35,707 nt of DNA from Syntrophaceae bacterium (GTDB lineage: Bacteria > Desulfobacterota > Syntrophia > Syntrophales > UBA5619), in contig PLLC01000074.1 in NCBI GenBank assembly GCA_003141195.1, positions 2,679-38,385 of the forward strand, given 5' to 3'. The position numbers were made by a program, and so were the translations under genes. Of this stretch, positions 1 to 8,154 are shown piece by piece. How positions within the stretch are numbered: position 1 is the stretch's first letter; each line of letters opens with the position of its first letter. A model generated the notes under the pieces. It made no database searches, was not told the DNA's origin, and saw only the letters and a program-made list of their open reading frames with translations.

Positions 1-28
1 CATGAAATCAGCATGTTGCAGTTTCACC

Positions 29-65
29 CACCCCCTAACCCCCTCCCGTCAAGGGAGGGGGAACA
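29..65. repeat. Copy A of a CCCTCC/GGGAGG palindromic repeat
   Basis: A C-rich arm followed by a G-rich arm forms a hairpin (CCCCCTCCCGTC then GGGAGGGGG) just upstream of the first gene. It is related to three further copies in this window, near 11860, 13056 and 14211. No gene is visible in bases 1-116. The only other landmark there is the AAAGGAG ribosome-binding site before the ATG at 117. The relationship to the other copies is seen by eye and is weaker than that among those copies. Confidence 0.6.
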
Positions 66-116
66 TATTTGGAAGAGTTTTGCAATTACCTCTGATTTAT
101 TGGAAAGGAGAAGAGC

Positions 117-788
117 ATGGTTCATGTGATCAACAAGATTGAGAGACCGGCAAAGGAGATCATCAACCGGTTCCGGGGCATCGGGACGGCGACCGTCCAT
201 GAAGCCTCCGGCAGGAAAGGGTACGTCGACTGCGCCATCAAACCCATTGCGAAGGGCGTCCGAATCTGCGGCCCCGCCTTCACCGTCCAATGCCACCCCA
301 AAGACAATCTGATGCTCCACAAGGCCCTGGAACGGGCGCAGCCGGGGGACATCCTGGTTGCGACGGTGGGGGGGTATTACGAAGCGGGTTACTGGGGAGG
401 CCTGATGGCGACATCCGCCGTGGGAAGAAAGCTCGGCGGGCTGGCCATCGATGGTACCGTGCGGGACTCGGAGGAGATGATCCGCATGGGATTTCCCATC
501 TTCTGCCGGGGATGCTGCATCCTCGGGACGGCGAAATCGACGCTGGGGCTGATCAACCATCCGACGCTCTTCGGCGGGGCCATGGTGAATCCCGGCGATC
601 TCATCCTCGGCGATGACGACGGTATGGTCATCGTAGAGCGCGCGGAATGCGAAGAGGTCCTGGCAAAATCGCTCGCGCGGACGGAAGCGGAAGAGAAGAA
701 GGCGGTTCATCTAAGGGCGGGGGTGTCCAGCGTGGAGTTCAACAAGCTGGGCAAGGTCTTTGAATTCCTGGGATTGAAAGAGGAATAG
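117..788 (+). CDS. RraA-like / 4-hydroxy-4-methyl-2-oxoglutarate aldolase family protein
   Basis: The 223-residue product has the typical length and fold signature of the RraA/HMG-aldolase family. It carries the GYWGG motif near residue 91 and GLAIDGTVRD at 108-117, whose Arg116 and Asp117 correspond to the substrate- and Mg2+-binding residues of the family. Members are class II pyruvate aldolases or oxaloacetate decarboxylases (LigK/GalC type); the name RraA comes from the RNase E inhibitor branch. The start is fixed by AAAGGAG seven or so bases upstream. It is followed four bases later by an Ldh_2 dehydrogenase and then an AOR, which favours a metabolic aldolase/decarboxylase acting on a 2-oxo acid over RNase regulation. 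The substrate cannot be read from sequence. Family call is secure, reaction is inferred. Confidence 0.88.
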   Translation: MVHVINKIERPAKEIINRFRGIGTATVHEASGRKGYVDCAIKPIAKGVRICGPAFTVQCHPKDNLMLHKALERAQPGDILVATVGGYYEAGYWGGLMATSAVGRKLGGLAIDGTVRDSEEMIRMGFPIFCRGCCILGTAKSTLGLINHPTLFGGAMVNPGDLILGDDDGMVIVERAECEEVLAKSLARTEAEEKKAVHLRAGVSSVEFNKLGKVFEFLGLKEE

Positions 789-792
789 GGCG

Positions 793-1836
793 ATGAAGGT
801 ACAGGCGGACCGACTGAAGGAGATCGCAATCCGGATCCTGAAGGGGCTCCATGCCGCCGAGGATGAGGCCGCCGTTGTGGCCGAGGCCCTCATCAAGGCG
901 GAGCTGAGGGGGATCGATACCCACGGCGTTCATCTTCTGACGTTGCTGCCGGAGCGCGTGGATGCAGGAATGCTTCAGATCCCGACGAAGCTGACCGTGC
1001 TGAAGGACAGCGGCGCGACGGCGCTTCTCGACGGTGGAAACGGCCTGGGGCAGGCGGCCGCCCACCGGGCGATGGGGATCAGCATCCGCAAGGCGAAGGA
1101 ATTCGGGGTCGGGTGCTGCCTGGTGCGGAACACCAACAACATCGGTATGCTCTCCGTCTATACCCTCATGGCGGCGCAGGAGAAAACGGTCGGGATCGTC
1201 ATGGCCAATGCCGCCGCGGCGATGTCCCCCTGGGGGGGAGCGGAGGCCTTTTTCGGTACCAATCCGCTCTCCATCTCCGTTCCCGGGGAGGCGGGCGCCC
1301 CTCCCGTGGTTCTGGACATGTCGTCCACCATGGTGGCCCGGGGCAAGATCCGGCGCGCGGATCGTCTGAAGGAAAGCATCCCCGAAGGGTGGGCCTTCGA
1401 TGAGACGGGAACGCCGACCACCGATCCGGCGGCGGCGCTCAAGGGGACGCTGATGCCCATCGGGGGACCCAAGGGGTACGGTCTCGCCCTGATGATCGAT
1501 GTCCTGGCTGGCATGCTTTCCGGTTCCCAGTACGGGCCGGAGATCAGGACCTTCCACCAGCTCGAGGGGCCCACGGGCGTCGGCGTCTTCACGCTGGCCG
1601 TTGAAATTGAAAGGTTCATGCCCCTCGGGCAGTTTGCGGCGCTCTTCCGGACCTACCTGGTGTCGATCAAGGCCTCCCCGAAGGCGAAGGGCGCTTCCCG
1701 GATCTACCTGCCGGGCGAGATCGAATACGAAAAGGAACAGCAGAATCTGAACGAAGGGATCGAGGTCAGTCCGACTACGGCCGGGAAACTGAACGCCCTC
1801 CTGAAGAAGTTCAAAAGTCCCCTTCGTCTGACATAG
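793..1836 (+). CDS. Malate/lactate/ureidoglycolate dehydrogenase family (Ldh_2)
   Basis: The 347-residue protein belongs to the NAD(P)-dependent Ldh_2 family (ComC, YlbC/AllD, DlgD), which oxidises 2-hydroxy acids or reduces 2-oxo acids. The diagnostic GIDTHGV motif is at residues 40-46 with the catalytic-type His44, GGNGLGQ follows near 81-87, and the C-terminal GGPKGYGLALMIDV block is present. Where most members have a Ser/Asn-x-His-Phe-Gly motif, this one reads NTNNIG (113-118), so the usual His is Asn116. It starts four bases after the RraA-like gene and is probably co-transcribed with it and the AOR. A 2-hydroxy acid dehydrogenase feeding the aldolase is a reasonable inference; substrate unknown. 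Confidence 0.88.
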   Translation: MKVQADRLKEIAIRILKGLHAAEDEAAVVAEALIKAELRGIDTHGVHLLTLLPERVDAGMLQIPTKLTVLKDSGATALLDGGNGLGQAAAHRAMGISIRKAKEFGVGCCLVRNTNNIGMLSVYTLMAAQEKTVGIVMANAAAAMSPWGGAEAFFGTNPLSISVPGEAGAPPVVLDMSSTMVARGKIRRADRLKESIPEGWAFDETGTPTTDPAAALKGTLMPIGGPKGYGLALMIDVLAGMLSGSQYGPEIRTFHQLEGPTGVGVFTLAVEIERFMPLGQFAALFRTYLVSIKASPKAKGASRIYLPGEIEYEKEQQNLNEGIEVSPTTAGKLNALLKKFKSPLRLT

Positions 1837-1848
1837 GGAGGCAACAAT

Positions 1849-3579
1849 ATGGAATGGATTGTCCGAGTCAACACGAAAACCGGCAAGATCTTGAAAGAAA
1901 AGGCCTCGCAGGAGGAGATGCGCTGGGGCGGCCGGCTTCTGATCTCCAAATTCCTCCTCCGTGAGGTTCCCCCGACATGCGATCCTCTCGGCCGTTACAA
2001 CAAACTGATCGTTGCCCCGGGACTTCTCGGCGGCAGCTCGGTCACCACGACGGGCAAGTTTTCCGTCGGGGGGAAAAGCCCGCTGACCCGCGGCGTCAAG
2101 GAGAGCGACGTCGGAGGGGAGGCGGGGAGGAAGATCGCCGCTCTCGGGATCAAGGCCCTCGTTCTGGAGGAATTGCCTGACGCGCCGACGACGACTGTGT
2201 TGAAGGTGGCCCTGGACCGGATCGAGCTCATCGAGATGCCCGAATTGAAGGGTAGGCTCGTCTCCGAGACGATCCGGATTCTCCGGGAACGCTTTGACAA
2301 GCAAGCCGGGATCGTCTGCATCGGCCCCGCGGGCGAGATGAAGATGGGCGGTTCGGGGGTGGCCGTGTCGGGTCCGCAGGATATCCAGGTCCGGTACGCC
2401 GCACGGGGCGGTCTCGGCGCGGTCATGGGTTCGAAGGGGGTCAAGGCGATCGTCGTGGACGATACCGGCGCGCCGCCCAAGCCGGCCTTCGACGAGGCCC
2501 TGCTCCGCGAGGCGGGAAAGGCCCTCGTGCAGGGGATCATGGCGGACCCCAAGACGGAGAACCGGCACAAATACGGAACCCCGGCGGTGCTTACCCTGTG
2601 CAATGAGATCGGCATTCTGCCGACGCGGAACTTCAGCGCCGGCCAATTCGAAAAGGCGGGAGAGATCTGCGGGGACAAGGTGGCGGAGATGATCGCAGAA
2701 AGGGGCGGCGAAGGGCGTTCGGGGACGCCCTGCGTCCGCGGCTGTGTGATCTCCTGCTCGAATGTCTTCTCCGACGCCGCGGGCAAGAAAATCGTCGCCT
2801 CGATCCAGTACGAGAACATCGCCCTGCTGGGGTCGAACTGCGGGATCGGCAACCTCGATGACATCGCTGAATTAGACGATCTCTGCAACCAGGTCGGCGT
2901 GGATGCGATCGAAACCGGTGCGGCGATCGGCGTCGCCATGGAGGCGGGCGTGATTGCCTTCGGGGATGCGGAAGGCGCCAAGGATCTTGTCCGGCAGATC
3001 GGCCGGGGAACCTGGCTCGGCCGTATCCTCGGAAACGGCGTGGTCGTGACCGGGAAGGTCCTGGGCGTCCGGCGCGTCCCGGCGATCAAGGGGCAGGCGA
3101 TCGCCGCCTACGATCCCCGCGCATTGAAGGGAAACGGCGTAACCTATGTGACCTCCCCGATGGGGGCGGATCACACGGCGGGCAACGCGCTGGAGACGGC
3201 AAAGACGGTAAACCCGCTGGGGATCGAAAACCAGGTGGAGGTCTCCCGGAAGTTACAGATCCGCGCCGCGATCCTCGATACGATGGGGCTGTGCCTCTTC
3301 ACCCGGCCGCCCTTTACCAAGAATCCCGATCTTTTCCTGCCGCTGTTAAAGGGCCGATACGGGTGGGACCTCGCGTATGCGGACGTGCAAAAGATGGGGC
3401 TGGATGTCCTGGAGACGGAGCGGGAATTCAACCGGCGCTCCGGGGCCGGGGAGGAGTTCAACGACATGCCGGAGTTCATGCGGGAGGAGCCGCTGCCGCC
3501 GATGAATTCCGTCTATGACGTGCCGATGGAGGAGATGCAGCGGATCTGGGAGGTCAAGATTCCGGAAAATGTTTTTTAA
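1849..3579 (+). CDS. Aldehyde:ferredoxin oxidoreductase family (tungstopterin enzyme)
   Basis: The 576-residue product is a full-length AOR-family protein. AOR enzymes use a tungsten (rarely molybdenum) bis-pterin and one [4Fe-4S] cluster to oxidise aldehydes to acids, or the reverse, with ferredoxin in the cytoplasm of anaerobes. The N-terminal pterin-binding domain is recognisable (TTTGKFSVGGKSP near 66-78). The cluster cysteines are C295, C299, C303 and a distal C482 in the GLCLF context. The first two are separated by three residues, not the two of the Pyrococcus enzyme. YDPRALKGNG near 421-430 and GADHTAG near 439-445 are further AOR hallmarks. GGGAGG upstream fixes the ATG. It follows the Ldh_2 gene by 12 bases. 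The aldehyde substrate is not predictable; BamB-like or other W/Mo paralogues cannot be excluded. Confidence 0.92.
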   Translation: MEWIVRVNTKTGKILKEKASQEEMRWGGRLLISKFLLREVPPTCDPLGRYNKLIVAPGLLGGSSVTTTGKFSVGGKSPLTRGVKESDVGGEAGRKIAALGIKALVLEELPDAPTTTVLKVALDRIELIEMPELKGRLVSETIRILRERFDKQAGIVCIGPAGEMKMGGSGVAVSGPQDIQVRYAARGGLGAVMGSKGVKAIVVDDTGAPPKPAFDEALLREAGKALVQGIMADPKTENRHKYGTPAVLTLCNEIGILPTRNFSAGQFEKAGEICGDKVAEMIAERGGEGRSGTPCVRGCVISCSNVFSDAAGKKIVASIQYENIALLGSNCGIGNLDDIAELDDLCNQVGVDAIETGAAIGVAMEAGVIAFGDAEGAKDLVRQIGRGTWLGRILGNGVVVTGKVLGVRRVPAIKGQAIAAYDPRALKGNGVTYVTSPMGADHTAGNALETAKTVNPLGIENQVEVSRKLQIRAAILDTMGLCLFTRPPFTKNPDLFLPLLKGRYGWDLAYADVQKMGLDVLETEREFNRRSGAGEEFNDMPEFMREEPLPPMNSVYDVPMEEMQRIWEVKIPENVF

Positions 3580-3588
3580 ACGAAGAAA

Positions 3589-3708
3589 ATGGAGAAGGAG
3601 ATGTGGGAGTTGAAGATGGTGCATATCACGATCATCAACACGGGGGATGAGGTTCTGCGTTTCGTCTGGATCTATTCCCCACAACTGGCGGGTCACCGGA
3701 AAGGGTGA
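3589..3708 (+). pseudogene. Cupin C-terminal remnant
   Basis: A 39-codon open frame ends with INTGDEVLRFVWIYSP, which matches the last beta-strands of small cupins (typically 'NTGDEPLRFLW.Y.PPG'). The metal-binding first half of the domain, with its HxH and Glu ligands, is missing, and nothing upstream encodes it because the AOR gene ends ten bases earlier. I read this as the tail left after an internal deletion. A functional micro-protein is possible but no separate ribosome-binding site is convincing. It sits between the AOR and the creatininase-family gene. Confidence 0.6.
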
Positions 3709-3735
3709 TCCTTAATAATGGAAAGGAGAGTAAAT

Positions 3736-4701
3736 ATGGGAAATTGGAAGTTTCCGCCGGACGGCGGACACATGGAAAAGCCGTCGAAGATCTACTACCA
3801 GACGATGACGAAGAAGGACGTTGAGGAACGGTTGAAGGTGAACGATATCCTGCTCATCCCGTTCGGTTCGACGGAGAACCACGGGGACGCGCAGCCCTAC
3901 GGCGAGGACGGGTTCATCGTAACCAGGATGTGCGAGATGATCGCGCAGAAGACCGGCTGCACCGTGGCCGAGCCGCTCTGGTACGCGTCGCACCCCTTCG
4001 CCCACCTGGGGCAGTCGGGGAACGTTCCTATCCCCGACGACCTGACCTCCGCGATGGTGCGCTCGATCGTCTCGGGGTACTGGAACGCGGGATTCCGCAA
4101 GCAGATCCTGATGAGCAGCCACGGGCAGGAGTACATTATCCCGTCGGCCATCCAGGAGTGGGCCAAGAAGTTCCAGGTCCCCGCCGTGATCATCTTCCTG
4201 GACGTGATGAAGATCATGGGCGACGCGCTGAAGGACAAGGCCCACGGCGGCCCCTTCGAGACGCCGTTCCGCCACGGCGATGAGGCGGAGAACTCCATCT
4301 GCTTGGCGCTGTTCCCGGAGTTCGTGCAGATGGAAAACTGCGTCGACACCAAGACGTGGGGTTTCCTGCCCGAGGGGCACATCGACAAAGGCGGCGACAT
4401 CTACAACTACCCCATCCCCGGCCAGAGCCACGTCGGCGGCGGCGGGGTGGAGTTCGCCCTGTATCCGGAAGGCGTACTGGGAAAGCCCTCGCTGGCCAAG
4501 GCCGAGAAGGCCTACCCGGCCATCGAGATCTATATGAACTACGTGGTCAAGCTGCACAACGACATCCTGGCGAAGTTTCCTCCGGGGGTTCTGCCGGAAG
4601 CCAAGTACATGACTCAGAGGAGCAAGGAGGAGATCGATCTGCTACTCAAGGGACCGGACCGGGGCGGCAGGCACCTCTACACGGTTGCCTGGCCGTCATA
4701 G
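3736..4701 (+). CDS. iolN: Creatininase-family metal hydrolase, IolN-like (diketo-inositol / 3-dehydro-scyllo-inosose hydrolase)
   Basis: The 321-residue protein has the creatininase-family metal site: GSTENHG (44-50, Glu47/His49), Asp58 in GED, His129 in SHGQE, and the acidic HGDEAEN segment at 180-186. The surrounding pattern (HPFAHLG, GGPFETPF, PEGHIDKGG, C-terminal GRHLYT) is, from memory, that of IolN-type hydrolases, which open the ring of diketo-inositol in the Thermotoga-style inositol pathway rather than hydrolysing creatinine. The start at 3736 is preferred over 3718 because GAAAGGAG lies just upstream of it. Gfo/Idh/MocA and zinc dehydrogenases further downstream would supply the oxidised inositol. 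The family call is firm; the IolN assignment is a comparison from memory. Confidence 0.7.
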   Translation: MGNWKFPPDGGHMEKPSKIYYQTMTKKDVEERLKVNDILLIPFGSTENHGDAQPYGEDGFIVTRMCEMIAQKTGCTVAEPLWYASHPFAHLGQSGNVPIPDDLTSAMVRSIVSGYWNAGFRKQILMSSHGQEYIIPSAIQEWAKKFQVPAVIIFLDVMKIMGDALKDKAHGGPFETPFRHGDEAENSICLALFPEFVQMENCVDTKTWGFLPEGHIDKGGDIYNYPIPGQSHVGGGGVEFALYPEGVLGKPSLAKAEKAYPAIEIYMNYVVKLHNDILAKFPPGVLPEAKYMTQRSKEEIDLLLKGPDRGGRHLYTVAWPS

Positions 4702-4729
4702 GATGTTTAATCTTCTCTTAGGCTGTAAT

Positions 4730-4765
4730 CCCCCGCCGCTTGCGGCGGGGGTGGTTCATTCTTTT
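4730..4765 (+). terminator. Rho-independent terminator after the IolN-like gene
   Basis: A ten-base GC-only stem (CCCCCGCCGC / GCGGCGGGGG, 4730-4739 with 4742-4751) closes on TT and is followed by a T-rich stretch ending in TTTTT. This ends the first operon. A second short hairpin (TCCCGCCG / CGGCGGGA, 4789-4807) lies further on in the leader of dctP. Confidence 0.85.
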
Positions 4766-4845
4766 TGAGATGTAGGTTTGGGCGGCGTTCCCGCCGATCC
4801 GGCGGGATTTGAGAAGGCAGTCAACTTGAAAAGGAGGGAGAGAAA

Positions 4846-5886
4846 ATGAAAAAGTCAGCGTTGTTGTTTGGGTTTGTGATCGGATTGTTTTTGGTGATTT
4901 CCGGTTGGGGATTTGTCTCGCCTGTCCAGGCGGCAGCCCCGGTGGAAATCAAATTGGCTCACGGGGATCCCCCGGATCTCTTTACTTCCAAGAAGGCGGC
5001 GGGCTCCACGGTCTTCAAGCTCATGATGGAGACTCAAGGTGTTGATGTGAAGTTATTTCCCGCGGGTCAGCTCGGAGCGGAGCGGGAGATCGCCGAGGGG
5101 GTGAAACTCGGGACCATTCAGATGGGCATGGTGTCGGCGGTCCTCGCCAATTATTTCAAACCGGTCCAGGTGCTCGATATCCCCTATCTCTTTTCAAATA
5201 ATGCGGTGGCCTGGAAAACGATGGACGGCTGGTTCGGACATGAATTGGCGGCGGCCTGTTTGAAAGAGACGGGGATACGGATTCTGGCCTATGATCAGGT
5301 GGGGTTCCGAAATTTTACAAACTCCATTAAACCCATCCATACACCTGCGGACCTGAAGGGCATGAAAATCAGGGTTATGGAAGCCCCCGTCTACATTGCC
5401 ATGATGAAGGCGTTAGGCGCGTCTCCGACGCCGGTCCCCTGGACCGAGACCTATACGGCTCTTCAGCAGAAGGTGGTCGACGGACACGAGAACCCGGTGG
5501 CGTCAGTCAAATTTGGCAAGATCTATGAGGTGAACAAATACTATACCCTGGATGGGCATACCTATGGGGTGAGTTTTATCATGATCAATGAGAAATTCTT
5601 CCAGAGTTTGCCCAAAGACACCCAACAGATCATCAGGGAGGTTGCGCCGGCGGCCGCCTGGGCGTCAAGGGGCATCGACACGCTCGATTCAGCTACCGGA
5701 CTTCAGTTTTTGAAGGAACATGGGATGGAGATCTACACCCCGACGGCCAAGGAAAAGGATCTGTTCAGGCAGGCGACCCAGAAACCGGTTCTTGACTACC
5801 TGGTAGGGCAGATCGGCCAGACGTGGATCGACAAAGTGCAGAAGGCGGTCAAGGAAGCGGAAGCGGACGTGGCTAAGGGGATGTAA
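4846..5886 (+). CDS. dctP: TRAP transporter substrate-binding protein DctP
   Basis: The 346-residue periplasmic receptor starts with a signal peptide (MKKSALL, hydrophobic core, cleavage probable after the AQA-like PVQAA near residue 30). The DctP fold is recognised by the LAHG start of the mature protein, FPAGQLGAEREIAEGVKLGTIQ-like helix near 71-92, and KGMKIRVME at 171-179. Arg176 is the residue that salt-bridges the substrate carboxylate in the family. TRAP receptors bind organic acids such as C4-dicarboxylates, sugar acids or 2-oxo acids. AAGGAGGGAG upstream gives a strong ribosome-binding site. The cognate DctQM membrane protein starts 317 bases downstream, beyond a probable terminator, so receptor and permease levels may differ. 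Substrate is presumably one handled by the neighbouring catabolic enzymes. Confidence 0.93.
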   Translation: MKKSALLFGFVIGLFLVISGWGFVSPVQAAAPVEIKLAHGDPPDLFTSKKAAGSTVFKLMMETQGVDVKLFPAGQLGAEREIAEGVKLGTIQMGMVSAVLANYFKPVQVLDIPYLFSNNAVAWKTMDGWFGHELAAACLKETGIRILAYDQVGFRNFTNSIKPIHTPADLKGMKIRVMEAPVYIAMMKALGASPTPVPWTETYTALQQKVVDGHENPVASVKFGKIYEVNKYYTLDGHTYGVSFIMINEKFFQSLPKDTQQIIREVAPAAAWASRGIDTLDSATGLQFLKEHGMEIYTPTAKEKDLFRQATQKPVLDYLVGQIGQTWIDKVQKAVKEAEADVAKGM

Positions 5887-5891
5887 GAAAA

Positions 5892-5940
5892 GAGGTCAAG
5901 GGGGGGGCGCACGCTTGATTCCCCTCCCCTTGACTTTCTG
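5892..5940 (+). terminator. Hairpin terminator downstream of dctP
   Basis: GTCAAGGGG (5895-5903) pairs with CCCCTTGAC (5926-5934), extendable inward by GGGG/CCCC with one bulged T. It is followed by TTTCTGTT. It would reduce read-through from dctP into the membrane component, a common way to make receptor in excess. The T-tract is short, so it may be leaky. Confidence 0.6.
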
Positions 5941-6203
5941 TTGCAATGGGTCTCGTCACATTCCATAAACCATGCCGCTCGTTGGGCCAATCCCGCGAAA
6001 GCATGAATCGTGGAGGTTTGACCGGATTCAGGCTTGCGCGGAATTGACACACTTGGTTTTGGCAATTGACCGGTGTATCGCTTGCCGCCATCGGGGCAGG
6101 GATGGCCGTTCGTTCTGATGAACAGTAAATCCTCAGGATGACTGCAAGATGTTGCGTCAAAGCGGGTGAGAGTATCGTATAAACTGATTGAAGGAGATTT
6201 GAA
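5941..6203. other. Non-coding interval between dctP and dctQM
   Basis: I see no credible gene here. A TTGACA hexamer occurs at 6044-6049 but no good -10 box lies 16-18 bases after it, so I do not call a promoter. A ribosome-binding site (GAAGGAG) precedes the dctQM start at 6204. Confidence 0.4.
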
Positions 6204-8030
6204 ATGGCACTCTTCCGGGATCATGCGGAGAAAGTTTTCGATTGGATCGTAGCACTCGCCCTGTTTGCATTGAACGTGCTCGTCTTTACCCAGGTGGTCA
6301 GCCGGTACATTTTCAACAGCCCCATTTCCTGGACGGAAGAGATGGCGCGCATCCTGTTCGTCTGGATCTGTTTTATGGGGACGTTTCTGGCCCTCAAAAC
6401 GAAGGGCCATATCGCCATTGAAACGCTGTTGAACACCTTTGTCGGTGCCAAGGCGAGGGGGTATGTTACGGCGACGGCCGATTTCCTTATCCTCTACTAC
6501 TGTATCTATCTCGCCTATATGGGAGTAGTGATGGTACACAAAACGACACAGGATTTCACGCCGGTGATGCTGATTCCCTTTTCCTATCTCTATGTAGCAA
6601 TTGCCCTTTCCGGTACCTTGATGGTCTGCTATCTTCTGATGCGCGCCTTCAGCCTGGAGAGGAAGACACTCATCATTTCCTTTCTCGCTTCCATCGCCCT
6701 GTGCGGCGTGGTTTATTTCATCTTCGGCAGAGGGGGGTTTACCGGGGGGAATCTCGTTGCCGTGATGCTCGTTTCCTTTTTCCTTTTCATCGTGGCCGGC
6801 ATGCCCATTGCGTTTGCCCTCGGCATCGGCAGCACGCAATTTCTGCTCTTGTACCAGCAGGTGCCCCTCGTTGTGACCCATACCCGCCTGTTCGGAGGGA
6901 TCGACTCCTTTCCCCTGCTGGCCGTTCCTTTTTTCATTCTTGCCGGTGAATTGATGAATCTCGGCGGGGTGACCGTGCGGCTCGTCGCCCTGGCCAAGGT
7001 GATCGTGGGTCATATCCGCGGCGGTCTGGGCATGGTCGTCGTGGTTGGGGAATACTTTTTTTCCGGCATTTCCGGTTCGACGATCGCCGACGTCTCGGCG
7101 ATCGCCTCCCTGCTGACCCCGGCCATGAAAAAGGCGGGGTACAGTTCGGAAGATACCGTCTCCATCGTTTCTTCGGCCACGGCCATGGGGATTCTCGTTC
7201 CGCCGTGCATCCCCATGGTGGTCCTTGGCGGGATCACCGGCATCTCCGTGGGCGCCCTTTTCATGGGGGGGTTTCTCCCCGCCATCGTCATCTCCCTTTG
7301 CATCATGGCGCTTATTTATTACAAGGCGGTCAGGGCGGGCATGGCTGTGGACAAAAAGGCCACTTTCAAAGAGGCCGTCAAAGCGACGGGAGGGGCGATC
7401 ATACCCCTGATGCTCCCCGTGATCATCTTGGGCGGCATCATCGGCGGCGCGGCCACGCCGACGGAAATCTCCGTGATAGCCGTCCTGTATGCCTTCATCC
7501 TCGGGAAGTTTTTTTACAAGGAAATCCCGTGGAGCGAAATCGTCCCCATTCTCACCCGATCCGCGATCATGACGGGCAGCGTGATGTTCCTCGTCGGGAC
7601 CGCCTCGATCCTCTCCTGGATCCTGTCCATCAATCAGATTCCGCAAAGGATCGGGGAACTGATCGTCCATTTTTCAAGCTCCCCGTTTGTTTTCCTCCTT
7701 CTTTGCAACCTGTGCTTCATTCTCATCGGCTGCGTGTTGGAAGGGCTCCCCGCCATGCTGATCCTCGTTCCGATCTTTCTGCCCCTGACCGTACAATTCG
7801 GGGTCAACCAACTCCATTTCGGAATACTGGTAATCGCCTCTCTGGGCATCGGACTTTTCCTGCCGCCGCTCGGGATGGGGATCTACATCGCCTGTGCCTT
7901 TGCAAAGCTGGACATCGGGAAATCCATTGTGCCGTTCATGCCGTATTTGGCTTGTCTGATCGTCGGGCTTTTGATCATTACCGCATTTCCGTGGTTTACC
8001 CTGGTTCTTCCCGGAATTTTCTTTAAATGA
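6204..8030 (+). CDS. TRAP transporter fused small/large permease (DctQM)
   Basis: The 608-residue membrane protein fuses both TRAP membrane subunits. Residues 1 to about 160 form a DctQ-like four-helix domain with a SWTEEMAR motif near 34-41. Residues from about 180 on form the DctM transporter domain of the ion-transporter superfamily, with GMPIAFALGIG, FFILAGELMN, FFSGISGSTIADVSAI and a C-terminal block of helices ending in FPWFTL. Fused DctQM proteins of about 600-650 residues are well known. It works with DctP in Na+-driven import of an organic acid. GAAGGAG upstream supports the ATG. Confidence 0.93.
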   Translation: MALFRDHAEKVFDWIVALALFALNVLVFTQVVSRYIFNSPISWTEEMARILFVWICFMGTFLALKTKGHIAIETLLNTFVGAKARGYVTATADFLILYYCIYLAYMGVVMVHKTTQDFTPVMLIPFSYLYVAIALSGTLMVCYLLMRAFSLERKTLIISFLASIALCGVVYFIFGRGGFTGGNLVAVMLVSFFLFIVAGMPIAFALGIGSTQFLLLYQQVPLVVTHTRLFGGIDSFPLLAVPFFILAGELMNLGGVTVRLVALAKVIVGHIRGGLGMVVVVGEYFFSGISGSTIADVSAIASLLTPAMKKAGYSSEDTVSIVSSATAMGILVPPCIPMVVLGGITGISVGALFMGGFLPAIVISLCIMALIYYKAVRAGMAVDKKATFKEAVKATGGAIIPLMLPVIILGGIIGGAATPTEISVIAVLYAFILGKFFYKEIPWSEIVPILTRSAIMTGSVMFLVGTASILSWILSINQIPQRIGELIVHFSSSPFVFLLLCNLCFILIGCVLEGLPAMLILVPIFLPLTVQFGVNQLHFGILVIASLGIGLFLPPLGMGIYIACAFAKLDIGKSIVPFMPYLACLIVGLLIITAFPWFTLVLPGIFFK

Positions 8031-8154
8031 GCTTCCGATTCGAGGGGCTGCAACAGGCACTGAGAAGGATGAAATGGTAAGTGTCGATTTTTCTTAAAGC
8101 CGGTGGGCGAGGCAAAAGCGGATAGGCCGGAAGGCGGCCTTTGCTGAAGGGGGC

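Noticed and set aside
739-2646. Long minus-strand open frame (635 codons) opposite the RraA/Ldh_2/AOR genes
   Set aside because: It spans several well-supported + strand genes, has Arg/His/Pro/Gly-rich low-complexity composition and no family resemblance; it is a GC-driven antisense shadow.
3718-3735. Earlier ATG at 3718 as the start of the IolN-like gene
   Set aside because: The bases between 3718 and 3735 contain the ribosome-binding site for the ATG at 3736, so the later start is better supported.
6044-6079. Possible sigma-70 promoter (TTGACA) before dctQM
   Set aside because: No acceptable -10 hexamer at the correct spacing.
5796-7670. Minus-strand open frame of 624 codons opposite the TRAP permease
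   Set aside because: Very rich in His, Asp, Gly and Arg, antisense to a clear membrane protein; no domain visible.
8124-8140. AGGCCG/CGGCCT hairpin before the AcnX gene as a terminator
   Set aside because: Only six base pairs and a very short T-run, located just before a start codon; could arise by chance in GC-rich DNA.
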